From assembly GCA_033030425.1 (NCBI GenBank), contig JAUFSD010000021.1, forward strand, positions 496,001 to 560,000: a stretch of DNA of 64,000 nucleotides. Reading direction: 5' to 3'. The translations under genes were made by a program, and so were the position numbers. A model generated the notes under the pieces. It saw only the letters and a program-made list of their open reading frames with translations. It was not told the origin of the DNA and did not search any database. Each line of letters begins with the position of its first letter. Position 1 is the stretch's first letter. This document shows positions 56,030-64,000 of this stretch, piece after piece. This stretch comes from Verpa conica (Eukaryota; Ascomycota; Pezizomycetes; Pezizales; Morchellaceae).

Positions 56030-58983
56030 TCTGAGAGAGCGTTGCGGGCCGTGTGGTTATGATGTAGTGGGTTTTTAGCCTGGTTCAGATTGACGTATTC
56101 CGGATGATCCGATTAAGCATTTCTCAGCAGCAACACGCTGCAGTTTCACCTTCGACAATTGCAAAGTCGTAAGTCCGGGAACGATTGGTCCGCGGAGGGG
56201 GAAGCCGGGGGTCCTGCGACCAATAAAATTCGGCTAGCAACGGTATGGAGTGACAGACAGGAAGTCTAAGGCCCGACTGAGGGTTGACTGTTTGGCGACG
56301 CAGGTCTAGCTATTGACAGTAACGGAGATTTGTAATCGACCGTATGTATAGTAGAGAGCTAAAGCCTGACCGGTGCACAAGGGAATTCGTGGAATTCTAG
56401 CTGAAGTTCCTGAGGGGAGCAAAGCCTAAGCTATGAGGAGGTATCTAGGAATGAAGAGAACTGGCGGGCGTGAAAGAGTTTTGTATGATCAGACACGTCG
56501 GTGCTATCGTTCCAAATAATATTCGGGGCAGGAAAAAAAGACGAGAGGCGGAGGCCCAGGGTTTGGTTCTTGGTCGCCCGTCCAGCCTTTCCATTGGGTG
56601 TAAGCGCTTATGCTTAGGTCTGCAAAACCCCGTGGCCGGCCAACCTCCCCTCATTGCGTGCCTTTAGTCGTATTTAAACGATATGTGATAAGTAGCCATG
56701 CCATGTCGCACAACCCCATGCCGTAGGTCCATGCCGGGGGGAGGGGTCACTAGGAGGCCTTTTACTTTGCGGTGTCTTTCCTTTATGTTCCAGTAGAGAA
56801 GCATTGATCATGAGATAGCCCTCTTTCCACTATGTTGGCTCGCTAGTGTAAATTCTAGGCAAGTAATTGGTATTCCCCGCAGGAAGCTGCCCCATTTTTA
56901 CCCGACTGGGTAAAAATTAGCCGTTTCATGCGTTCCTGATGTTACCAAAGCTCATCAGATTTCGTTTATCACTGAGATCTCAGTAGTTTCGAGATGGGTT
57001 CCTTGTCCCCCGCCGCAATCCTTTAGAAATAGACGGCCAATTCGGATGGCTGATGACTAAAACCCCAATCTGTTGTGTCATCTCGGGTAGTTCTTCTAGA
57101 AATAACTATATAGAAAATAGAAACTTCTGTCGGGTTCTAATGCTGTCAGAAACTCGATATATCATAAATATAAGCGAATTGTAGCCGCCATAACAAATGA
57201 AAGCCGACGTTTTCGTGGTGTTAATTTCTTCCTAGATCACTTTTTATATAGTAGGATGGCAAAGGGGCTCGCCTTTGGGGTTTGTACTATAGGCGGGGCA
57301 TCCTATCGACGGACCCTAGCTGGCAAGCTTCAGTGAGTCTGTAGCCGGGAACCCGGCGAGAGTTTCCTTTTTGTTTCTTAGATGGGTTGGTGCCGATCGG
57401 CCACTCAAAGTCATGGTATATAACTCTTGTGATTAAACCAGGAGATCTCCTAAAACACCACGCCATCTAGTAGTAGTACTTGGATTGGAGGTAACTTGTT
57501 AGTACTATTACATGGTGCCTTTGAATCTATCCTTTGGATAATAATTAGATACCCGTTTTGGAAGGCTTTCCTGCTTTGCGCACACACTTCTTCACTATCT
57601 GCCTGTTCTGCATAGTAACCACCGAGCCCTGCGTTTGGAAGTCATTTGTTTTCGGGGTGTGCCTGACTGCAGGCCGGGGTGCAGCGATTCTCGGGGAAAT
57701 TGTCAACCTCAAATCTTGAACACATCCGGACCTGAACTTTGGGGTATGTGTCCGGAGATGTAAGATCTTTTTATTTTATTTTTTACTTGTAGTTTATTTT
57801 AGCTTCCTTCTCTTCCTTTCCCCTCTCTTCCTTCTTCTACCTTAGGTACTGTTCGTTGTCTTGGTTTTTTTTCCTGTTGTGTATGTATGGGCTATTTCAG
57901 CCGGCTTGGTGACGTAAATAATAAAGTTTTGTTTTAAGTGATTCTAGCAGGTATTTGAGGGAGCTCTCTTTTCAAGTATCTGTGGGAAACTTCTGTAAAC
58001 CATGGGCAAGAGCAGAGGGCGCACAGAGTCGTTTAGAGACTAAAGCATCCCCTGGAGTCAAGATGTAAAGTGTGGGGTCAAGAAAAGGGGGGATGAGATC
58101 AAGGTCGTAAATAGGGAAAAAGAAAAAGGGAACAACTGGGGGGGGCCTTTGACAGAGAACTATTTGCTAGCTACGTGTAGATGACTCTAGATTCTCACAA
58201 TTCTGACACACAGGAAATATAAAGAAGGGGAGAGGTGATACGTATGGTAGTGGGTACATACATCTTTATCAATGATTCCAGCACAGCTCCTTGCTGCAGT
58301 TGTCGGTACATCGTGCTGCCTCGTTCAACCAACTTCGCTTTCTGCTAACAACCTCCACTCCCGCACGCACGCCCTCCTTTACTTTTTGGTTCGCACACAC
58401 ACTCGCTCTCTGTTGCTCTCGGTCTGCCTGAGAGTTAGCCTGCAGCCCTCGTTGCTCACCACACCTTCCCTCTGTCTCTTCCCTCCCCTACGCCCTATAC
58501 CCTCCCCATTGTTTTCGCATCTCTTCCTCCACCACTACTCTCTTTCCTCCTTCCTTGTTCCTTGCCCTTTCTATACCTCTCCTATTGTAGTAGCCTGCTT
58601 TAACTACGTCAAGCCTTTTCGAAGCTCTGAGATCCGTAGTTTCCCTACTGTTTTCAACCTGTTTCTAGGTGCCCCTCCTCACCTCTTCCTCGTTATCTCA
58701 TCTCTGCACATACGGCTGCCGCTTCTCGGCATTGATACAAAATTATCTCCCCAGCTATCTGTTGCTCGTTCCTCGCTTCGCTGGCCGAATTTCTCTGCTT
58801 TGCTTCTCCTTGCTGGAGCTGAGCGTGGAACCTTTTACGTCGTGCTACCTTATTCGACCACTCTTACGCCACATCACCATCCAATTACCCACTGCTGGCC
58901 TTAAGATCGTTGCCTGAAGGATTATTCACAGTCTCTCAACAAGGCAGTACCCAAGTTGCCCTCTCAATCCTTCCTGAGGTTTT
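56030..58983. other. Intergenic and long pyrimidine-rich leader of the polymerase gene
   Basis: About 3 kb without a supported gene. From about 58340 to 58900 the strand is C/T-rich, probably a long 5' leader. A nested hairpin lies at 57252-57305 (TAGGATG...CATCCTA enclosing CAAAGG...CCTTTG). Confidence 0.5.
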
Positions 58984-61900
58984 ATGACGTTGAACGTTGG
59001 AACGGGTGCTTCCCCGTCTCTCCACCAACAGCAGACACCCCCCCCCCAAATTCTTGAACCAACTAGTCCTCTGAGAAGGTATACAGTTGGTTCTCCTAAA
59101 TCTTCAACTCTCAAGTCTGCTGTTTCGTCTAGTCAGACGTTCCACACTACTACACCGCAGTTTCTCCCCCTGCTATCACCACACCAGGAGCTCACAGTCC
59201 AGCCCCGCAGCTTCTCGACGGAGCAGTCTCGCAAAGTACTTCTTCCTACTCGGCGGCGACCAAATTCAAAGTCACCAGAGCGTAATCGAGGGACTGCAGG
59301 GACAGGGCAAGGGAATGGGCGGAGAAGCTACCAAAATCAAACAGCTGGTTCAAAACATAGCACACCAGCCATGCAAGGAAGAAGGAATGAACTGGGACAG
59401 CCGGTAGCAAATCAGCGACCTCCAACGAAGTATGGCCGATCGCATTCATCTGTTCAATCAAATTCATTACCATCAACACCCAATCACAACTCTCGTCAAT
59501 CAAATAGGCTTTCTCGGAGTCCCTCGCCACCTTGCCCTCTTGATTCCCCACGATCGGCAGCCTCAGAACCCGTCACAGTATCTCCATATACAAGGCCACC
59601 AGTTGGTGGGTGTATATACGAGACTGCACTGGTCAATGCACGGAGGCGGATGCCTTATGCTCTTGGGAATGATAAAATTGTTCCAGCAAAGCCAAAGCAG
59701 GAGAAGCTGGCACCGGAGCGAGAAGCTAAGCTAACGAAAGATATGCTGGACTTGTTTGAAGTACTAAAACCGAATAATGAGAGCAATGAAAGGCGGAGGC
59801 GGTTTTTGGTCAAGCTTGAAGGACTGTTGAATAATGAGTGGCCAGGCCATGATATAAAAGTGCACGCTTTTGGCTCGACAGAAAATCATCTTTGCATGAG
59901 TGATTCAGATGGTACCGAGCACACTCCTATGTCTTGGGTCAAAGGGTATGTTACTGATATAATACAGTGGACGTGTGCATAACAACAAAGTGGAAAGAGT
60001 TCAGCCATGTCTGTAGGCTGGCGAGGACGCTTGCTGAACGTTTGTACTCATGTGATTGTAAGACTAGTATTATTTGTGTCTAACGATCCGTAGATGGTAT
60101 GGAAAGAGTGGTTTGTGTTCCTGGAGCAAAGGTTCCTATCGTAAAGGTATGGGACCCGGAATACGAAGTTGCTTGCGACATGAACATCAACAACACTCTT
60201 GCTCTCGACAATACCAAGATGATCAAAACCTATGTGGAAATTGATGACCGGGTTCGCCCTTTAGCGATGATTATTAAACATTGGACAAAACAACGGTCGC
60301 TGAATGACGCTGGTAAGTAGAATTCTTTGGGTTCAACATCTACTTCAGGAGTTGACATATGAATCAGCTGGTGGTGGAACACTGAGTTCATACACATGGA
60401 TATGCATGATCTTGAATTTTCTTCAGACTAGAGATCCGCCTATCCTCCCTTCCTTGCATCAAAGGCCGCATAAAAAAAGGCCGCCTATATGTGGTGTGGA
60501 TATATCTTTTGACGATGATATTGAGTCTTTAAGGGGGTTTGGCTTAAATAATAAGGAAACTCTTGGGGGGCTAATGTTTGCTTTTTTTAAGAAGTATGGA
60601 TATGACTTGGACTATGATACGAACGTGATATCAGTAAGGCATGGGAGGCTTTTGTCAAAAGAGGAAAAAGGGTGGCAATTCAAGCAAAACAATCGACTTT
60701 GCGTTGAAGAACCATTCAACACCACTCGAAACCTTGGTAACACTGCAGACGATTACTCGTGGAGAGGTTTACATTTGGAGTTCAGAAGAGTCTATCAGAT
60801 TTTAGCAGAAAAAGCAGATCTAGCTGCCTGCTATGAACTTTTCGTATTCCCACTTGATGAGCCACATGCCCCACTACAGTCACAGCCACCACAGCACCGT
60901 CCCGTATCTATCTCTAGAAGTAACTCGAGCCATGGGAAACCACGAAATGGTCACAATGGAAATAGTGGGAGAGGGCGAGGAGGAGGATGGCGCAATCCCA
61001 ACGGGTCGAATCAGAACAAGAGAGTCTCGAATGGGGGAGCATATGGTGTTCAGTTACCTCAGTACCTCCCACCAGATCTCTTTGGATACATCCAAACACC
61101 ACAGGAACAGATTCTTGCTTTACAGGCTCAGTTTCAAGCGCATGCTCGTGCCCAGGCTCAAGTACAGCTTGCCCAAGTACAAGCTGTTCAACAAGCACAT
61201 GCCCACGCTCAAATGCACGGTCAGCAGTCGCAGTCCCAATCGTCAACCACCCCCATCAACTCACTGGGACCTACGCAGAATCACCAAGATACCCTCGCTT
61301 TGCATCCACTGGCGTCTTATGCATATTTTGCTCAGCTCTGGGGAATGAATCTCTATTATCCCAACCCGTTACATCCTGAGAGCCCTTCAACACCAACGTC
61401 CTCACATACCATGAACGATGCTAGGAATGGACATGGTCGGGGCCGACGTCAAAACGTGTATAATTCAGGGCTAAGGTCACAGTCTCAACCTCCTGCTGAT
61501 ATATACCCAACATCAAACTATGGGAATGGGACATCGACAGCTGGAGCGCCTGGGTCAGAGGATGAAGATTTTGCTGGTCACTCGTCGGATGGGAATCCCT
61601 CAACTCCCCCAGAAGAGGAGCCAGATGAGTATGTAGGGTACTACGCTATTGGTGGTTCTCTACAACATGTACCTGCCGTCGTAGACTCAGTTGACGAAGA
61701 AGAAGAACCTTTTTTGGAGCAGAAGAGTATAGTCGATCGACAGAAACGACTATCACAAGAAAGGCTACCCCCACCATTATTAGGAAGATCACGAGATGTA
61801 TCAGGTGGATTATGTTTAGATAATCCAACCTCTCGTGACCGTTTAAATAACGATCGAGGTCCGGTGATTGTCAATGGCTCAATATCGGTGCCATCTTCAT

Positions 61901-62751
61901 CCTACACAGACACTACTTTTTCAAATATCTCGCCACCTTCCGAGTCTCTTTGTTCGTACGATAGGTCAACGCCTAGTATGGATACCCACGGGTCGGATGG
62001 AACATCAGATTTACCAGCTATAGAATCTAAAGAGGTTTCTGGGCACACTCGGCTATTTGCTCAGAAACTATTAGAGGTACACACCCAAGCGGCTGGTAAC
62101 CGTCCCGAAGACGATCTGGCCGTCCCTAATCTGGCGCATCAGTATACTGAAGGTTGTACGTCCGCACCGATGTCTACTGCCAGCATCTTATCATCACCAA
62201 AATCGGCCATCCAGTCTTCCCAGCCGGCTTCAGATGATGATATTGAGGGTCTTTCCTCTACGCGACTATCTCCAAATCTTCGACAACGTGCGGCTACCCA
62301 ACAGTTACTTTGGAGTAATACCAGGGCACCAGCAGTAGACGCTCTCAAACCTAAAGGTTACAGTTCTTCTCAAGAAGACCTTGGTCTTCCTCTTACGCCT
62401 GTATCTGAGGTCTTGACACCTTCACCAGTGCCAGCCAAAAAGGATGAAAAGAGTGATCCTCTTCCAAAACAACAGAAGAATCCTCGTAACCATAAACAAA
62501 AGTCCCGGGCTAATAATCACTCTGAAAAATCAACCCCAACAACTGTTGAAAAGTCGGCTCAAAAAGGAGCTGGTTCGAAACAAAGGGGTGGGACAGCAAG
62601 CAATGGCACTAAAGCAAATCTAGGCCCAAAGCCTAGTGGAAAGGGTAGTCCATGGGAAAAAATAGGCAGTTCAGGCAAAGGACGAAAGCCACTGGTGCAG
62701 AAGACTGCAGATGCTGTTCTATCTAATGAAGCTGAACGAAAAGGTGGTTGA
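58984..62751 (+). CDS. Non-canonical poly(A)/uridylyl polymerase (Cid1-like) with long disordered regions
   Basis: I read four exons: 58984-59911, 59968-60039, 60094-60312 and 60368-62751, giving 1200 residues. The N-terminal 220 residues are Ser/Pro/Gln-rich and disordered. The nucleotidyltransferase core follows: HAFGSTENHLCMSDSDVDVC (about 295-314) supplies GS and the first two catalytic Asp. VACDMNINNTLALDNT (about 359-374) supplies the third. VRPLAMIIKHWTKQRSLNDA and GGGTLSSYTWICMILNFLQ belong to the central domain. LGGLMFAFFKKYGYDLDYDT (about 475) is the PAP-associated domain. Family members add A or U tails to RNAs. The C-terminal half is unusual: RG-rich (GRGRGGGW), then a Gln/Ala/His repeat (about 640-690), then about 500 low-complexity residues. 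Nucleotide preference cannot be read. Confidence 0.88.
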
Positions 62752-64000
62752 GTTGATTTTATTACAGCCATCCTTGCTCCCTTCGGAACTTGTATGACGA
62801 ATTTGTGGATACTTATGAAAGAAAAAGAAGGGATGAATCTGGTGCAGAAGAGAAATAGGCCATTTTTGTTTTTGTTTTCCTTTTCGGCCTTTAAAGTCGT
62901 TATTTTATTATTATTTTATTCTTTTCTTCTATACCTGGGATTAACGGTGGCAAGGTTATCAGAATGCTTGTGTTTCTATTTTCTTGAGCTGCTAGTATTT
63001 GTGTGGTTTCTTGGTGTAACTTTTCTTTCTTTTCCTTTACTCGTTAATACGGAAACGGAGTGATTCACGGCAAAGCGGCATCATTATTTTCTTTTTTGTT
63101 TGTCTTTCTCTTATTATCAGTTATATAAATTTCTTTTGCGGGTATTTTGTTTCCCCCCCTTCAACCCATATTTGTCCCTCTCACCTACATATACAGAGTA
63201 ACACTACTGGAAGACAGATAAACAATACCTGGAGAATGAAGGGACACGCAGCATTTCGCTATTGTACCACCAATAAGACGCGGCTAGAGGAAGGCAGCCA
63301 CATAAGCATATGAAAATGCAAAAGAGGAACGGAATGGATGAAACCTATCGGCTGGAGAAACTTTTTCCTTTCTGGCAAAGGGTTTATTTTCTACTCTACT
63401 TATTGCGTTCAATCACTTGCCTATTTTTTTTTCTTTGTTATATACTTTTTTCTTTATTGTCATTGCGGATGGGTTACAGGCTGGGGGTGGAGCTGGAGAA
63501 TGGAAGAACGGTTCATAGTTTTTTTCCCCTCCCCCATCGTGAGTACTATAAAAATTCTCTTAATTTTGTTTGATTAACGCAAGGGAAGGTGCCCCCAAAA
63601 AGCGGGAGGAAGAATGGAGAAATGAGTTGCTGGTCAGGTAAGGAGCATTGCGTATGGTTTTTTTTTCTTTCCTATTTTAATGGGAATTGTTTCTTTTGTG
63701 GTCATGATGGGAGGCTCGGTACGGTTCGGTTTTGTTTGCGGATCTGGGACGTAGAGGTGGATTTACATTTGCGACTATTTGAGGTTTTGTTTTGTTTTGT
63801 TTCATTCACCCTTGTATTTTCAACTTCTTCATAACTCTGCTAGCGCTTTTGATATAGTAGTTCTGGGTTTATCTTCCTCCATCTCCCCAACCCCTCAATT
63901 CCTGTTTATTTCTGGTAGCATGGCTTACAAATTTGAGGGTGGTTTTTCTTCCTTTTCTCAACCCTGTATATCAGTGCAGTTTTATTGTTGATTTTTCCCT
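62752..64000. other. 3' flank of the polymerase gene, T-rich
   Basis: Only short T-rich frames coding for hydrophobic low-complexity peptides are present; I see no gene. Confidence 0.55.

Noticed and set aside
58272..58904. 210-codon open frame upstream of the polymerase gene
   Set aside because: The sequence is C/T-rich leader and the translation is Leu/Ser/Pro/His low complexity without a domain.

Overview
The window comes from a filamentous ascomycete. Genes carry short spliceosomal introns (about 45-110 bases, GT...AG, with CTRAY-like branch points). Single-copy eukaryotic housekeeping genes (Pre4, Gpi2, SmE, CCT7, Noc3) lie next to long AT-rich repeat tracts, and old repeat copies carry C-to-T and G-to-A changes like those left by RIP. 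The compact genes in a transposon-rich setting resemble Pezizomycetes (truffle or morel relatives), but that placement is an impression and not a measurement.

Layout. 0-1 kb: end of a PPR gene (+). 1.7-5.5 kb: an inverted-repeat element split by a small, recent, non-autonomous LTR retrotransposon (2041-4609, TAGGG target duplication), then a second MITE-like element. 5.9-7.0 kb: 20S proteasome beta7 (+), followed by further MITEs. 9.8-11.2 kb: transaldolase (+). 11.6-13.2 kb: Gpi2/PIG-C (+). 13.2-15.6 kb: gene desert. 15.6-16.8 kb: secreted GH43 enzyme (-). 19.1-20.2 kb: unrecognised 294-residue protein (+). 20.7-21.2 kb: SmE (+), convergent with CCT7 (21.7-23.9 kb, -). 25.2-26.7 kb: conserved disordered protein (-). 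30.2-32.1 kb: Cti6-like PHD protein (+). 36.5-38.1 kb: low-complexity 464-residue protein (-). 42.2-44.4 kb: Noc3 (-). 44.8-52.8 kb: transposon graveyard. 54.5-56.0 kb: two small membrane-protein genes in tandem (-). 59.0-62.8 kb: non-canonical poly(A)/uridylyl polymerase (+).

The most striking structure is the 45.4-51.3 kb nest. I read it as two LTR families (called R and L here) inserted alternately into each other, four levels deep: R1 contains L3, L3 contains R2, and R2 contains L4. L3 also holds a reversed R copy and two elements with CATCAGCAAA termini. R1 also holds a separate solo LTR (family S). Five-base target duplications, some with one C/T or G/A change, support most of the boundaries.

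The genes do not form one pathway. They are ordinary, individually transcribed eukaryotic genes covering protein folding and turnover, splicing, ribosome biogenesis, GPI anchor synthesis, carbon metabolism, chromatin and RNA tailing. All exon boundaries were inferred by reading frame and family resemblance, without transcript data. I found no convincing new multi-gene system; the novelty lies in the mobile-element architecture and several unplaced conserved proteins.
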